A DNA stretch of 64,000 bases from Cytobacillus stercorigallinarum (GCF_014836495.1 NZ_JACSQT010000003.1:35082-99081), one strand, 5' to 3'; shown: positions 18,216 through 32,314, counted from the first letter of the stretch. Translations and numbers: made by a program. Notes: generated by a model not told the origin, from the letters alone.

Positions 18216-18617
18216 ATGAAATATGTGCATATCGGTATGAACGTAAGCAATTTAGAAGCATCCATTGCCTTTTATTCAAAAGTATTCGGTGTTTCTCCAA
18301 TCAAGGTCAAACCCACTTACAGTAAGTTTTTACTAGAACAACCTGGACTCAACTTTACCCTTAATGTTAAAGACGAAGTAAACGGTAATCAAGTGAATCA
18401 CTTTGGCTTCCAAGTAGAAACACAAGAAGAAATCGATCACCATAAACAACGATTAGAAAAAGAAGGATTCTTCGCACGTGAAGAACGCGATACCACTTGC
18501 TGCTACGCCCTGCAAGACAAGTTTTGGATCACTGATCCAGATGGGAATGAGTGGGAGTTTTTTTATACGAAGGCAGATCGTGGGGTTCAGAATGAGGAAT
18601 GTTGTGTGAATAGATAA
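18216..18617 (+). CDS. arsI: ArsI/CadI-family vicinal-oxygen-chelate protein, probable C-As lyase
   Basis: A glyoxalase/dioxygenase-fold metalloenzyme. The metal ligands expected for ArsI are present: His5, His62 and a C-terminal Glu in NEWEFFYT (Glu112 or Glu114). A vicinal cysteine pair Cys95-Cys96 (TTCCYALQDKFWITDPDG) would hold the trivalent arsenical. ArsI cleaves the carbon-arsenic bond of methylarsenite and aromatic arsenicals to As(III), which the adjacent ArsB could export. A further ECC lies at the C-terminus. The related CadI has a less clear role, so the lyase assignment is likely but not certain. Confidence 0.85.
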   Translation: MKYVHIGMNVSNLEASIAFYSKVFGVSPIKVKPTYSKFLLEQPGLNFTLNVKDEVNGNQVNHFGFQVETQEEIDHHKQRLEKEGFFAREERDTTCCYALQDKFWITDPDGNEWEFFYTKADRGVQNEECCVNR

Positions 18618-18840
18618 GGGATAATGTTTTTTTGTTCCGTAATTCTAAATGCTTGGTCTTCTTTATAGGTGAACGATAATTTTTTGAGAACTTCCTTAAT
18701 CAGTTAAAATCCGAAATTTCAGCAATGATCACTCATCCGCTTGTTTGCATAGCCCCAACTAATTATTTTTTTCAAAGCTAGAGTTGCAAGTTACTTTTGA
18801 ACTTCATAACCACCAATTTATAAAAAAGGAGGAATAAGCC

Positions 18841-19260
18841 CTGTTAAAGAAAAAATACTATAAAATATTTGTTCTATTGATTCTATTAAGTGTCATTATT
18901 TATATAGCGTATTATTATATAAATAATAATAGACTTGTTAGTGCAGTTTATTCTTTTAGGGGTGAAGGAACAGATTGGCTTGTAACATCTAAATATACAT
19001 CTATTCATCAGAATAACTATAGGCATGAGGTAATAATAGAATATACTGGTGATGAAGCAAATGTGTTAGTTGATCGTTGGTTTTATAGGTCTCCACAATT
19101 CGGAACCGGTGGCGGTGAACAAACGCTTGATGAAAATAACCAGCTTAGTAAAAGAGATGAAGGGACATTCATGTTTACTCCAAATAAAATGCATACATTC
19201 GAAATAGAATGGAATGGCAAAAAAGAGAAGTTTGATATTAACTTATTAAAGAATGATTAA
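18841..19260 (+). CDS. Hypothetical membrane-anchored protein with probable CTG start
   Basis: I do not recognise this family. A basic N-terminus (LLKKKYYK) is followed by one hydrophobic helix and a soluble, beta-rich, externally facing domain of about 100 residues with FGTGGGEQTLDENN and TFEIEWNGKKEKFDINLL. A strong RBS, AAGGAGG at 18826-18832, is 8 nt before CTG 18841. The only standard start nearby, TTG 18877, would be 44 nt away and would cut into the membrane helix. A CTG start giving 139 aa is therefore favoured. The gene is isolated between arsI and ssrA. Confidence 0.65.
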   Translation: MLKKKYYKIFVLLILLSVIIYIAYYYINNNRLVSAVYSFRGEGTDWLVTSKYTSIHQNNYRHEVIIEYTGDEANVLVDRWFYRSPQFGTGGGEQTLDENNQLSKRDEGTFMFTPNKMHTFEIEWNGKKEKFDINLLKND

Positions 19261-19321
19261 TTTTTAGTACAAATCTATGCATGGTTGTTACTATAATTAT
19301 TGCTTAAAAATTTTTAACCAA

Positions 19322-19351
19322 ATAAAAAACCACCAAATATGTATTTGGTGG
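19322..19351 (-). terminator. ssrA: ssrA terminator
   Basis: A perfect 10-bp stem with a 2-nt loop (19330-19339 with 19342-19351), read on the minus strand and followed by TTTTTTAT. It overlaps the CCA end of tmRNA, so processing must compete with hairpin formation. Confidence 0.8.
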
Positions 19352-19705
19352 AGACGGAGGGAGTCGAACCCTCGTCCAAAGATATTGGCACTTAAGCTTC
19401 TACGAGTGTAGTCGATATATTCGTGTTTCGCTGCTCCTTATGCCTATCGACGGGCGTCCGGGCAGCTAGTCTGGTTGTTCTCTTCCTTCATCCTCAGACG
19501 GTGGAATCCGGCGTAGCCCACTTAATTTGAGTCCCTTACCCTACCACATGGGCGATGGAGGGAGGAACCGCTAAAGGCCTATTAGGCAGCTAAAGCGAAG
19601 TTGTTTTGTTGTTTGCCAGTTATAGGCTTTGACGTTTTAACGAGGACGATCCCCTCGACTCGCAACCTAAGCTCAAACTATCCCTGTCGAATCCGTAGCG
19701 TCCCC
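19346..19705 (-). ncRNA. ssrA: tmRNA (transfer-messenger RNA)
   Basis: It rescues stalled ribosomes and tags the product for proteolysis. The 5' end GGGGACGCTACGGATTCGAC at 19705 pairs with the 3' end CGTCTCC-ACCA, forming the tRNA-like acceptor stem with the CCA encoded at 19346-19348. The TTCGA of the T loop is present. The reading frame gives the tag GKQQNNFALAA followed by TAA TAG, with the first Ala coming from the charged tmRNA. The ALAA ending is the ClpXP degron. Length 360 nt. smpB, the protein partner, is immediately upstream. Confidence 0.97.
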
Positions 19706-19877
19706 ATTGTTTAGTAGCAGTTTTTAAAGCTGCTAGCTGTATTAGGTGCGCAACTGTTTCGTTGCAGCATACGGAATGCTCGATGAACTTTGAGCATAGA
19801 TTGTGCACTTCTTTTTGAAGTGACAATTACTATTATAGCACAAACAAACAAAATATCAATTGTAAGCTTTTGGTATA

Positions 19878-20345
19878 TTACATTTTTTGTCTTTCGCGGA
19901 AGGCACGCTCCACTTCTCGTTTCGCTTCTTTGCGTTTTAAGTCTTCGCGCTTGTCATATTTCTTTTTACCCTTTGCTAATCCAACTAAAACCTTTGCGAA
20001 ACCATTTTTTAAATAGAGTTTTAATGGAACAAGGGCATAGCCGCTTTCTTTTGACTCACCAATTAGTTTGTTGATTTCTTTCCGGTGTAGTAAAAGCTTT
20101 CTCGTTCTTAATGGATCGTGGTTATGAATATTACCTTGCTCGTAAGGACTAATATGCATACCAATAATGAATAATTCATTATTAACAATTCGTGCATAAG
20201 CATCTTTTAGGTTCACACGTCCGTTACGAATAGATTTAATCTCTGTTCCTTGTAAAACAATACCCGCTTCATATGTTTCTTCGACCGTATAATCATGATA
20301 GGCTTTTTTATTTTGGGCGATTGTTTTCCCTGCACCTTTTGGCAT
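19878..20345 (-). CDS. smpB: SsrA-binding protein SmpB
   Basis: It binds tmRNA and places it in the decoding site of stalled ribosomes. The OB-fold core is intact ([40 protein letters not shown], then [30 protein letters not shown]). The basic C-terminal tail ends in [29 protein letters not shown], the part that mimics mRNA in the decoding channel. The length of 155 aa is standard. It lies between rnr and ssrA. Confidence 0.97.
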   Translation of the reverse strand: MPKGAGKTIAQNKKAYHDYTVEETYEAGIVLQGTEIKSIRNGRVNLKDAYARIVNNELFIIGMHISPYEQGNIHNHDPLRTRKLLLHRKEINKLIGESKESGYALVPLKLYLKNGFAKVLVGLAKGKKKYDKREDLKRKEAKREVERAFRERQKM

Positions 20346-20408
20346 CTCTTTCTCATCTCCCTTAAATCACAGCAGTTTTATTTATTTTAGCAAAAACAAT
20401 GGGAAGAA

Positions 20409-20439
20409 GGAAGAAAGCCTTACAAAAAAGGCTTCCTCC
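20409..20439 (-). terminator. Hairpin after rnr
   Basis: On the minus strand GGAGGAAGCCTT pairs with AAGGCTTTCTTCC (bulged) around a T-rich loop, and a pyrimidine-rich tract follows. It may only partly separate rnr from smpB. Confidence 0.5.
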
Positions 20440-20448
20440 ATTAGATTA

Positions 20449-22773
20449 TTAACGCTTCTTTTTTCGTTTAGCTTTCGGTGCATTCTCATAGAATTTGCGC
20501 TTTTTCTTTTTTTTACCATCTGGCTTACCAGGTTTTGCGCCTCGTTCTGGCGCCGCAGATTTCCTTGGTTTTCTTTCTGAACTGCCTGTTTTAAACACTT
20601 TTGTTTCTTGTCGGCGTTCTCTTCTAGGCGTACCTTTCATTCCGACAATCTCAAAGTCAATCGCACGTTCGTCTTTATTGACATTAATGACGCGAACGGT
20701 AATTTCATCACCAATGCGGAATACATTGCCTGTACGTTCGCCGATCATCGCCATTTGTCGTTCTTCATAGCGATAATAGTCATCGGTCATATAGCTGACA
20801 TGGATTAAACCTTCTATCGTGTTTGGTAGTTCGACAAACATCCCAAAGTTCGTGACAGAGCTAATCATACCATCATATTCTTCGCCAATTTTATCAAGCA
20901 TATATTCTGCCTTTTTCAATTCATCGGTTTCACGTTCGGCATCGACTGCTCTGCGCTCCATTTCAGAAGCATGATCCGCGATTTCAGGTAACATCGCATT
21001 CCATTTTTCTTGGGTGCGATCGTCTATCTTACCTTCGATCAAATACGTACGAATGAGACGGTGAACAATCGTATCTGGATATCGACGAATAGGTGAGGTG
21101 AAGTGTGTATAAAACTCTGTTGATAACCCAAAGTGACCCAAGCTTTCTGGATCATACTTCGCTTGTTGCATAGAACGAAGCATCATTGTTGAAATCACCA
21201 TTTCCTCTGGTGTTCCTTGTACTTCTTCTATAATATCTTGTAATGCCCGTGGATGAACGGAGTTGGCTGTTCCTTTCACGATATAACCAAAGTTTGTAAT
21301 AAACTCAAAGAATCTTCTGAGCTTATCTTCTTTCGGATCTTCGTGAATACGGTAGATGAACGGAACTTCCATCCAATGAAAATGCTCGGCAACCGTTTCA
21401 TTCGCAGCTAACATAAATTCTTCAATGAGTCTTTCTGCTACTGAACGTTCGCGAATGACCACATCTTTTGGGTCACCCTCTTCATTTACTAACACTTTCG
21501 CTTCTTTAAAATCAAAATCAATGGCACCACGATGCATACGCTTTTTGCGAAGAATCGCAGCTAATTCTTCCATACGTTTAAACATCGGTACAAGTGGCTC
21601 ATAGCGTTCAATTAATTGTTCATCATTGTCTTCTAAAATCTTATTCACGTCCGAATAAGTCATTCTTTCCGTTGTTTTGATGACGCTTTGGAAAATCTCA
21701 TGATTGACCACTTCACCATCAGGCGTAATTTCCATCTCACATGAAAGCGTGAGACGATCTACTTTTGGATTCAATGAACAAATCCCATTCGATAGACGAT
21801 GAGGAATCATTGGAATCACACGATCGACTAAGTACACACTTGTTGCTCGTTCCTCTGCTTCGACATCAATCGGTGATCCTTCAGTTACGTAATAAGATAC
21901 ATCAGCAATATGCACACCTAATTTATAATGACCATTATCAAGCTTCGTCACAGTAACAGCATCATCTAAATCTTTCGCATCTGCCCCATCAATCGTAACA
22001 ATCGTTTCGCCTCTTAGGTCCCGGCGATTTTCAATTTCTTTTTCATCGATTTCATCAGGCGTTTCTTCTGCCTGCTTTAACACATCATCAGGGAATTCCA
22101 TCGGTAAGCCATGTTTGTGAATAATGGAAAGAATATCAACACCTGGATCGTTTTTATGACCCAGAATTTCCATTACTTCACCTTCCGCACTCTTTCTTCC
22201 TTCAGGATAAGTAGTGAGTTTAACAACGACTTTATGTCCTTCTACTGCCCCTTTAGAAGCAGCTTTCGGGATAAAGATATCACTGGCAAACTTTTTATCA
22301 TCTGGAATAACAAAGCCAAAATGCTTACTCTCAGTGTATGTACCAACGATTTGTTGCACACCACGTTCTAAAATGCGGACGATGGTTCCTTCTTTTCTTT
22401 GACCAGCGCTTTCTGCTGCTACACGTGCTAAAACAATATCACCGTGCATAGCATTATTTGTTTCATTAGGTGGAATAAATAAATCATCGAGTCCAGGTTC
22501 GTCTGGAATAACAAAGGCAAACCCCTTGGCATGGCCAGATAATTTCCCGCGCACAAGATTCATTTTTTCAGGTAATCCGTAGCGATTACTTCTTGTCCGC
22601 ACAACTAAACCTTGTTCCTCCATAATAACTAATGTCTTGACAAAATCCTTGAATTGGGTGGAGTCTTCTATCCCAAAAGCCTCCTCCATTTCTTGTACTG
22701 TTAGCGGCTTGTACGCCTCGTCCTTCATATAATTTAATAGTTTATCGACCAGCTCTTTTTTGTGGTTATCCAC
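20449..22773 (-). CDS. rnr: Ribonuclease R
   Basis: A processive 3'-5' exoribonuclease that degrades structured RNA. In order it has an N-terminal HTH ([23 protein letters not shown]), two cold-shock domains, the RNB catalytic domain ([20 protein letters not shown] with the Mg2+-binding aspartates), an S1 domain ([30 protein letters not shown]) and a Lys/Arg-rich tail. It is about 774 aa. Start: GAGGAG at 22785-22790 is 11 nt before GTG 22773; the GTG at 22785 and TTG at 22782 are too close to it. It acts with tmRNA on non-stop mRNAs, which fits the smpB-ssrA linkage. Confidence 0.96.
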   Translation of the reverse strand: MDNHKKELVDKLLNYMKDEAYKPLTVQEMEEAFGIEDSTQFKDFVKTLVIMEEQGLVVRTRSNRYGLPEKMNLVRGKLSGHAKGFAFVIPDEPGLDDLFIPPNETNNAMHGDIVLARVAAESAGQRKEGTIVRILERGVQQIVGTYTESKHFGFVIPDDKKFASDIFIPKAASKGAVEGHKVVVKLTTYPEGRKSAEGEVMEILGHKNDPGVDILSIIHKHGLPMEFPDDVLKQAEETPDEIDEKEIENRRDLRGETIVTIDGADAKDLDDAVTVTKLDNGHYKLGVHIADVSYYVTEGSPIDVEAEERATSVYLVDRVIPMIPHRLSNGICSLNPKVDRLTLSCEMEITPDGEVVNHEIFQSVIKTTERMTYSDVNKILEDNDEQLIERYEPLVPMFKRMEELAAILRKKRMHRGAIDFDFKEAKVLVNEEGDPKDVVIRERSVAERLIEEFMLAANETVAEHFHWMEVPFIYRIHEDPKEDKLRRFFEFITNFGYIVKGTANSVHPRALQDIIEEVQGTPEEMVISTMMLRSMQQAKYDPESLGHFGLSTEFYTHFTSPIRRYPDTIVHRLIRTYLIEGKIDDRTQEKWNAMLPEIADHASEMERRAVDAERETDELKKAEYMLDKIGEEYDGMISSVTNFGMFVELPNTIEGLIHVSYMTDDYYRYEERQMAMIGERTGNVFRIGDEITVRVINVNKDERAIDFEIVGMKGTPRRERRQETKVFKTGSSERKPRKSAAPERGAKPGKPDGKKKKKRKFYENAPKAKRKKKR

Positions 22774-22805
22774 GATTGACAACACTCCTCAAACTTCGAT
22801 CTGAC

Positions 22806-23552
22806 TTACACTTGCCAATCAAGCTGCTCTAAAAATTGATACACATCTTCATGCAGTTGATCTCTTTCCTTATCAAGTGTAATGACATGACCGGATTCTT
22901 CATACCATTTAATTTGTTTTTGATCATTTTCTACTTCATTGTATATAATATTCGCGCTTTCAGTATTAATCATATGATCTTCTCTTGATTGCACAACAAA
23001 AGTCGGAGAATAAATCATATCCACATTATGACGGACATCTGCAATTAAAGCTTGTAATGCCTTTAATGTGTTCATTGGTGTTTCTTTAAACTTAGCTACT
23101 TCTTCTTCGATTTGTTCAGGTGATTTTCCTTCTAGCTTCTTATATTGACGGGCATAATCAACGACGTTATCGTACATCACTTCTTCAGACTTAATATGCA
23201 TAGGTGCACACATTGTTACAATACCCTTTACAGGTACAGTGTAACCTAATTTCAAGGAAAATACCCCACCAAGAGATAAGCCGGCAATCGCGATTTCTTC
23301 ATGCCCCATTTCCTTTAGGTGTTGATAACCATTCATGACATCTTGCCACCAATCTTCTGGCCCCGTATGCACAAGTTCTTCCGGCGGGACACCATGACCT
23401 TTATATAATGGCGCATGACAAGTATAACCTTTCCCTTCTAGGAATCTTGCCATCATGCGAACATCTGCTGTATTGCCAGTAAACCCATGTAATAATAATA
23501 CTGCTCGTTTACCGTTTCCAAATGTGAATGGTTTTGGTTGAACTACTTTCAT
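22806..23552 (-). CDS. est: Carboxylesterase (Est30/YvaK type)
   Basis: An alpha/beta hydrolase acting on short-chain esters. The catalytic triad can be read: Ser93 in GLSLGG, Asp192 in SREDHM and His222 in SGHVITLD. This is the arrangement of Geobacillus Est30 shifted by one residue. The oxyanion region is LLLHGFTGN. Length 248 aa. It sits between secG and rnr, as in B. subtilis (yvaK), probably in one transcript. Confidence 0.94.
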   Translation of the reverse strand: MKVVQPKPFTFGNGKRAVLLLHGFTGNTADVRMMARFLEGKGYTCHAPLYKGHGVPPEELVHTGPEDWWQDVMNGYQHLKEMGHEEIAIAGLSLGGVFSLKLGYTVPVKGIVTMCAPMHIKSEEVMYDNVVDYARQYKKLEGKSPEQIEEEVAKFKETPMNTLKALQALIADVRHNVDMIYSPTFVVQSREDHMINTESANIIYNEVENDQKQIKWYEESGHVITLDKERDQLHEDVYQFLEQLDWQV

Positions 23553-23614
23553 TATGTAAACTTCCTTTCAATCAAACGTTTGTTTAACATTATTAGTTTT
23601 CCCTGTCATAGGCA

Positions 23615-23648
23615 AAATAAAAACCCGACCTTTCGTTGAGGCCAGGCA
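23615..23648 (-). terminator. Terminator after secG
   Basis: On the minus strand CCTGGCC pairs with GGTCGGG (with wobbles), followed by TTTTTATTTT. It would separate secG from est, at least partly. Confidence 0.65.
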
Positions 23649-23667
23649 TTGCATTGTTCGTCTCTAT

Positions 23668-23901
23668 TTATAGAGCAAAATAAGAAACTGCGATTGTTAA
23701 AATAAAGAATAAAACAGCTAAAACAATCGTCAAACGATGTAAAATCAAATCTAAGCCGCGTGCTTTTTGTTTACCAAAAAGTTGCTCCGCTCCACCAGAA
23801 ATCGCACCTGAAAGACCTGCACTTTTTCCTGATTGAAGTAAAACAACGGCAATTAAACCGATAGACACAATGACTAGCAATGTAATTAAAAGTGTATGCA
23901 T
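23668..23901 (-). CDS. secG: Preprotein translocase subunit SecG
   Basis: A small membrane subunit of the SecYEG channel that aids protein export. Two TM helices flank the conserved cytoplasmic loop [33 protein letters not shown] 23901 has GGAGGT about 6 nt upstream, giving 77 aa, the usual length. The longer reading to 23934 has no support. It is followed by est and rnr. Confidence 0.95.
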   Translation of the reverse strand: MHTLLITLLVIVSIGLIAVVLLQSGKSAGLSGAISGGAEQLFGKQKARGLDLILHRLTIVLAVLFFILTIAVSYFAL

Positions 23902-24098
23902 AACAGTACCTCCAACTCGGTCATTTACGTACAATGATAATACTCAAATTTTAGCATATTTACTATGTCCAGACAAGTTAATCTATCGCGAAAAGTCAAG
24001 TTCATGCGCACATGCCTATGTACACTTCGGAAAGATATTTTTTATTTAAGCAGGTAACCATTTATTATATAATGATTTTAACTAAATGGAGGTGGAAA

Positions 24099-24731
24099 AT
24101 GGACTTTATTTTAGATCATAAATGGGCTTTTTTAATCACCGCTGAAGTGATTTTCTGGCTATCTATACTTGCCTTCTTAATCCTCAGATATTGGTTCAAG
24201 TTGGATAAATGGAGCTTCTTATTTTTAGGCATTTTTCTCTTGAATGATATTTGGATTGCTACGATGGGTTATATGGATTATAGAAGGACGGGCGAGTTTT
24301 CTAGCTATCAAATCATTATTTTAATTGTTATTATCTATGCCTTTACTTACGGAAAATCCGACTTTAAAAAACTAGATCACTTTATTAAAAGAAAAGTCGC
24401 GCAATGGAAAGGCGAATCAGTTTCAATCGACAAGCCGGCAAAGCTCTCTGGTCGGGAGCATGCAGCGTTAGAGAGAAAACAATTCTTTCTCCACTTGCTT
24501 GTATTTGTTTTAGCTCATATTGTTTTGGCTCTATTCCTCGGACTTTCAGAAGAGGCCCGTTCTATTGATTCTATTACTGAGCTAGGGAACCAATGGTTTG
24601 CTGCAAACGACGCTGTCTTCCCGTTTACTCATTCCACGGCAAATAATATTAGTCGCATTTGGGCCATTATATTAGTTATTGATGGTATCATATCGCTTTC
24701 TTATACGCTATTTCCACGAAAAGCAAGCTAA
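24099..24731 (+). CDS. Hypothetical polytopic membrane protein
   Basis: I do not recognise a named family. The 210-aa product has about five hydrophobic segments, three before residue 95 and two in the last 80 residues. A basic cytoplasmic stretch lies between them (GKSDFKKLDHFIKRKVAQWKGE). ATG 24099 follows GGAGGTG 5 nt upstream; a longer reading from 24012 lacks an RBS. It is encoded opposite to secG and eno and stands alone. Confidence 0.8.
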   Translation: MDFILDHKWAFLITAEVIFWLSILAFLILRYWFKLDKWSFLFLGIFLLNDIWIATMGYMDYRRTGEFSSYQIIILIVIIYAFTYGKSDFKKLDHFIKRKVAQWKGESVSIDKPAKLSGREHAALERKQFFLHLLVFVLAHIVLALFLGLSEEARSIDSITELGNQWFAANDAVFPFTHSTANNISRIWAIILVIDGIISLSYTLFPRKAS

Positions 24732-24792
24732 AATTATTCTAATTGCTGAGTGGCTTTTCTTGTAGTCATAACTCTTAGACTTTTTGTTCTCA

Positions 24793-24830
24793 CTTGTGCG
24801 CGCATATGAATTTTTTGCGCGCAATTCTTT
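24793..24830 (+). terminator. GC-rich hairpin after membrane protein gene
   Basis: Two copies of TGCGCGCA about 13 nt apart can pair with each other, and TTCTTTTTCTT follows. It is a possible terminator of the gene at 24099-24731. Confidence 0.45.
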
Positions 24831-24894
24831 TTCTTACCATACTTTCATTTGCAAACTATTCAGGGGCTTTCCGTCACTACTTGTACCAACGAAA

Positions 24895-24930
24895 AAAACA
24901 AACACCATTTACAAAAATGATGTTTGTTTA
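24895..24930 (-). terminator. Terminator of glycolytic operon after eno
   Basis: On the minus strand AAACAAACATCATTT pairs with AAATGGTGTTTGTTT (wobble at one site) around a TTGT loop and runs into TTTTTTT. Confidence 0.85.
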
Positions 24931-24948
24931 TATAGTCATTTTATTTCA

Positions 24949-26289
<1,341 letters not shown>

Positions 26290-26334
26290 TTATATGTAAG
26301 GCACGGATATTCACTAAAAAGTGAACACCGGCAC

Positions 26335-28639
<2,305 letters not shown>

Positions 28640-28646
28640 TTATTAC

Positions 28647-29831
28647 TTATTTATCATTTAAAGCAACAACACCTGGAAGCGCTTTTCCTTCCATGAATTC
28701 TAATGATGCACCGCCACCTGTTGAAATATGGCTCATGCGATCAGCAAAATGGAATTTCTCAACAGCTGCAGCTGAATCACCACCACCGATAACAGAGTAC
28801 GTGTCATTTGCTTCCGCTAATGCTTCTGCTACTGCTTTGGTTCCACCAGCAAACTGATCCATTTCAAATACACCCATCGGTCCATTCCAAATGACTAGCT
28901 TACTATCTGCAATGACTTCACTATATAAATTAGCCGTTTCAGGACCAATATCTAATGCCATCCACTCTGCTGGAATCTCGTTAATCGCAACTGTTTTACT
29001 ATCTGCGTCTTCAGCAAAACGATCGGCAACGACAGCATCAATTGGCATCAGAAAGTTCACGCCTTTTTCTTCTGCTTTTTGCATAAATGTTTTCGCTAAT
29101 TCTAGTTTATCTTCTTCTAATAGAGAATTGCCGATATCATGACCTTGTGCTTTTACAAACGTAAAGGCTAAACCGCCGCCGATAATTAAATTATCTACTT
29201 TATCTAATAGATTATCAATGACATCGATTTTGTCTTTAACTTTTGCACCACCAATGATAGCTGTAAATGGTCTATCAGGGTTTGACAATGCTTTGCCTAA
29301 CACTTCTAATTCCTTTTCCATTAGTAAACCAGAAACCGCTGGGATATGATGGGCAATTCCTTCTGTCGATGCATGTGCACGATGGGCCGCACCAAACGCA
29401 TCATTTACATAAACATCTGCTAATTGGGCAAAAGCTTTTGCAAGTTCAGGATCATTCTTTTCTTCACCTGGGTAGAAGCGAACATTCTCTAATAATAGAA
29501 CATCGCCCTCTTCTAAACCGTCTACTGCCTGTTCAACTTTTTCTCCGTACGCCTCATCTGCATAGGCAACATTTTTTCCAAGCAAGGCAGATAATCTTTC
29601 TGCAACAGGAGTTAACCTTAACTCTTCTACTACTTGTCCTTTTGGACGTCCTAAATGAGAAGCTAAAATCACTTTCGCTCCTTGGTCAATTAGATAGTTA
29701 ATAGTCGGAATCGCTGCGCGAATACGTGTTTCATCCGTGATTTGTCCCTCTTTCATCGGCACATTAAAGTCTACACGACAAAATACGCGTTTTCCTTTTA
29801 GTTCAACATCTTTTACGCTCTTTTTGTTCAT
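28647..29831 (-). CDS. pgk: Phosphoglycerate kinase
   Basis: It transfers phosphate between 1,3-bisphosphoglycerate and ADP. Recognised parts are [26 protein letters not shown], the substrate site [36 protein letters not shown], the hinge and nucleotide site GGAKVKDKI, and the C-terminal [14 protein letters not shown] with [13 protein letters not shown]. The length is 394 aa. It follows gapA after a 284-bp gap that holds a terminator-like hairpin, so the downstream genes may be expressed at a lower level than gapA. Confidence 0.98.
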   Translation of the reverse strand: MNKKSVKDVELKGKRVFCRVDFNVPMKEGQITDETRIRAAIPTINYLIDQGAKVILASHLGRPKGQVVEELRLTPVAERLSALLGKNVAYADEAYGEKVEQAVDGLEEGDVLLLENVRFYPGEEKNDPELAKAFAQLADVYVNDAFGAAHRAHASTEGIAHHIPAVSGLLMEKELEVLGKALSNPDRPFTAIIGGAKVKDKIDVIDNLLDKVDNLIIGGGLAFTFVKAQGHDIGNSLLEEDKLELAKTFMQKAEEKGVNFLMPIDAVVADRFAEDADSKTVAINEIPAEWMALDIGPETANLYSEVIADSKLVIWNGPMGVFEMDQFAGGTKAVAEALAEANDTYSVIGGGDSAAAVEKFHFADRMSHISTGGGASLEFMEGKALPGVVALNDK

Positions 29832-29984
29832 AGTAAAAGGCCCTCCTAAACATAATAATGACTATTTTCTAGTTAGCTGCTTGTACTACAAGAAAGGCGA
29901 ATGTTCATTCATTTATATGTATAAAAATCACCGTTTTCTTTCTTACTCGCGCAAGAAAAGCGCGAAAACGTTTAGAAAAAGTCA

Positions 29985-30020
29985 AAATAAAAGGGAGAGG
30001 TATGGTCCCTTTCTCCCTTC
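29985..30020 (-). terminator. Hairpin between gapA and pgk
   Basis: On the minus strand AAGGGAGA pairs with TCTCCCTT across a 13-nt loop and is followed by TTATTTT. A second small GC-rich hairpin (CGCGC-N7-GCGCG) lies at 29948-29964. Either partial termination or RNA processing here could set the gapA to pgk ratio. Confidence 0.6.
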
Positions 30021-30115
30021 ACCATTTATCATTATAGACGTTCATTCATGTAATATCCATAAAGATGTGAGTTTGTAAGCAAAAATTTTATTTTTAATGT
30101 TTACTTAACTTATAT

Positions 30116-31123
30116 TTATAATCCTTTTTCAGCCATATATTCCATTAAATCAATCACTCTGTGAGAATAACCACTTTCATTGTCGTACCATGAAATGACT
30201 TTGACCATATTGCCTTCCATGACCATTGTAGATAAACCATCAACGGTTGATGAGGCAGGATTGCCATTGTAATCACCTGAAACTAATGGTTCCTCACTAA
30301 AGCTAAGAATATCTTTTAACTCTCCATTTGCGGCAGATTTCAATGCTTCATTCACTTCATCGATTGTAACATCTTTATCAAGTTCAGCAACTAAATCGAC
30401 TAGAGATACATTCGGTGTTGGAACACGAATGGCTCCACCATTTAGTTTCCCTTTTAATTCTGGTAAAACAAGGGAAACGGCTTTTGCTGCTCCAGTGGTT
30501 GTTGGAATAATATTTTCTGCAGCTGCTCTTGCTCGACGATAATCCTTATGAGGTAAATCAAGTATTTGCTGGTCATTTGTATAGGAATGAACTGTTGTCA
30601 TCATTCCACGTTTAATCGTAAATGAATCATGTAACACTTTCGCCAACGGTGCTAAGCAATTCGTCGTACAAGAAGCATTTGATACGATATGATGTTTGTC
30701 GGGATCATATGACTCGTGGTTTACACCCATTACAACTGTTAAATCTTCGTCAGTTGCTGGAGCAGATATAACCACTTTTTTCGCACCTGCTTCTAAGTGT
30801 TTCGCTGCATCTGCTCGTTTTGTAAAGCGACCTGTAGATTCAACAACTAACTCAACACCTAAATCACCCCAGCCAATATCAACTGGATTTCTTTCTGCTA
30901 ACACTTTAACCTTTTTGCCACCTACGATTAAGTGATCGCCATCTACTTTTACCTCGTGCGGAAATGCGCCATGAATAGAGTCATACTTTAATAAATGAGC
31001 AAGCATATTCGCATCTGTTAAGTCATTTATCGCCACGATTTCTACATTTTCCTTTTCAAAGCTCGCACGGAATACGTTTCTACCAATTCTTCCAAAACCG
31101 TTTATTCCCACTTTAATTGTCAT
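30116..31123 (-). CDS. gapA: Glyceraldehyde-3-phosphate dehydrogenase, glycolytic
   Basis: It oxidises glyceraldehyde 3-phosphate to 1,3-bisphosphoglycerate with NAD+. The N-terminal Rossmann motif is [17 protein letters not shown], and VAINDLTD carries the Asp that favours NAD. The catalytic cysteine is in [12 protein letters not shown], and [13 protein letters not shown] closes the protein. The length is 335 aa. Its position directly behind cggR (19 bp) marks it as the glycolytic GapA rather than the gluconeogenic GapB. Confidence 0.98.
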   Translation of the reverse strand: MTIKVGINGFGRIGRNVFRASFEKENVEIVAINDLTDANMLAHLLKYDSIHGAFPHEVKVDGDHLIVGGKKVKVLAERNPVDIGWGDLGVELVVESTGRFTKRADAAKHLEAGAKKVVISAPATDEDLTVVMGVNHESYDPDKHHIVSNASCTTNCLAPLAKVLHDSFTIKRGMMTTVHSYTNDQQILDLPHKDYRRARAAAENIIPTTTGAAKAVSLVLPELKGKLNGGAIRVPTPNVSLVDLVAELDKDVTIDEVNEALKSAANGELKDILSFSEEPLVSGDYNGNPASSTVDGLSTMVMEGNMVKVISWYDNESGYSHRVIDLMEYMAEKGL

Positions 31124-31142
31124 ATCATAAAACCTCCATTAA

Positions 31143-32168
31143 TTAATTGTTTTTTAGTAATTCCTCTGCCACAACCTCATCTGTGACAAGTATTGTTTGC
31201 TTCGGTGCTTGCTTCATGTACGCAGCAATCGCTTTAGCCTTTGTCGATCCACCTGCAACAGCAATCACATAATCTGCCTGTTGCAAATCTTCTAGTTGTA
31301 GTCCTACTGTTTGCAATCGATGAACCACTTTGCCCTCTTCATTAAAGTAATACCCGAATGCTTCAGCAATCGCACCTGATTCAGTTAATTCCTTTATGTT
31401 CTCCGTATGGGTGCCACGTCTTTCTGCCATCTCAAGTGCGTTGCCAATACCGTGAATGACGATATCCGCCTTTTTAATAACTGTCAGCACTTGCTTTATT
31501 TCTGGTTCCTTGATGATGGATTGATACATATCTTCACCGACAACATCTGGGACATACAATGTTTGATATGTGGCACCCGATTCTTCTGCCATACGCGCCG
31601 CTAATGTATTGGCTTGGAATTTCATATCTGTCCCGACACCTCCACGGGCTGGAACAAATAAGACATCCGACATATGTTGCTGTTTCTTAAGCGCATCAGC
31701 TACAGTTGAAATCGTGGATCCACCCGTTACTGCAATGGTCATCCCTCCATTAGCTAACACCTGAATAAGACGTGCTACTTCTTTTCCTAACTCAGACTTC
31801 ACTGTTTCATCCTTATCAGTATCCCCATAAGTAAGTAACACCTTTTCTATTTGAAGCATTTTTGTCATATTTATTTCTTTATCATTTAATCCCGACCATT
31901 CTTTAATCACCTCGTGCAGATCTACAAGGAGTTGCTTTCCAGCTTCCGATAGTCTCGTTCCTTGTGCATCTACAATCATTAACCCTTGTTCTCTTAAAAA
32001 ATCTAGTTCAGCTCGTAATACTCTTTCGGTCATCCCTACTTTTGCCGCTAAACTCCTTCTTCCTACAGGCTCCATCAAAGAGGTTTGTTGCAAAATTTCA
32101 TATCTTCTTTTCATTATTTCCATTAAATCTGGAATTACTTTTTGGGTAACATTCATCCACTTATTCAA
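31143..32168 (-). CDS. cggR: Central glycolytic genes regulator CggR
   Basis: A SorC-family repressor of its own operon, released by fructose-1,6-bisphosphate. An N-terminal winged helix (RRSLAAKVGMTERVLRAELDFLREQGLM) is followed by a sugar-phosphate-binding domain of about 250 aa (MTIAVTGGSTISTVADAL, VPARGGVGTDMKFQANTLAARMAEESGA). The start is TTG 32168 with AAAGGAG 7 nt upstream. The length of 341 aa matches B. subtilis CggR. The bipartite operator is upstream at 32188-32223. Confidence 0.96.
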   Translation of the reverse strand: MNKWMNVTQKVIPDLMEIMKRRYEILQQTSLMEPVGRRSLAAKVGMTERVLRAELDFLREQGLMIVDAQGTRLSEAGKQLLVDLHEVIKEWSGLNDKEINMTKMLQIEKVLLTYGDTDKDETVKSELGKEVARLIQVLANGGMTIAVTGGSTISTVADALKKQQHMSDVLFVPARGGVGTDMKFQANTLAARMAEESGATYQTLYVPDVVGEDMYQSIIKEPEIKQVLTVIKKADIVIHGIGNALEMAERRGTHTENIKELTESGAIAEAFGYYFNEEGKVVHRLQTVGLQLEDLQQADYVIAVAGGSTKAKAIAAYMKQAPKQTILVTDEVVAEELLKNN

Positions 32169-32187
32169 TTGTTTACTCCTTTACATG

Positions 32188-32223
32188 GACATTATATGTC
32201 CATGCGAGACGTTTTGTGTCCCG
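32188..32223 (-). promoter_or_regulatory. Bipartite CggR operator
   Basis: Read on the minus strand: CGGGAC-N6-CGTC-N4-ATGGAC-N6-TGTC. This fits the published B. subtilis layout CGGGAC-N6-TGTC-N4-CGGGAC-N6-TGTC, with three substitutions. It lies between the promoter and the cggR start codon. Confidence 0.85.
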
Positions 32224-32225
32224 CT

Positions 32226-32253
32226 AGAATAAAAATATATAATGAAGTGTAAA
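32226..32253 (-). promoter_or_regulatory. Promoter of cggR-glycolytic operon
   Basis: On the minus strand a -35 TTTACA and a -10 TATTCT are separated by 16 bp. The -10 ends just before the CggR operator, so bound CggR would act as a block to transcription. Confidence 0.6.
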
Positions 32254-32314
32254 CTTCATTTTTTTCTTCTTTATTCTTATACCCTTTTTACAAAACTTTA
32301 ATCATAAATTTTAT

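Noticed and set aside
19620..20074. Small ORFs over ssrA and smpB
   Set aside because: They overlap the tmRNA and smpB and have no motif or RBS support.
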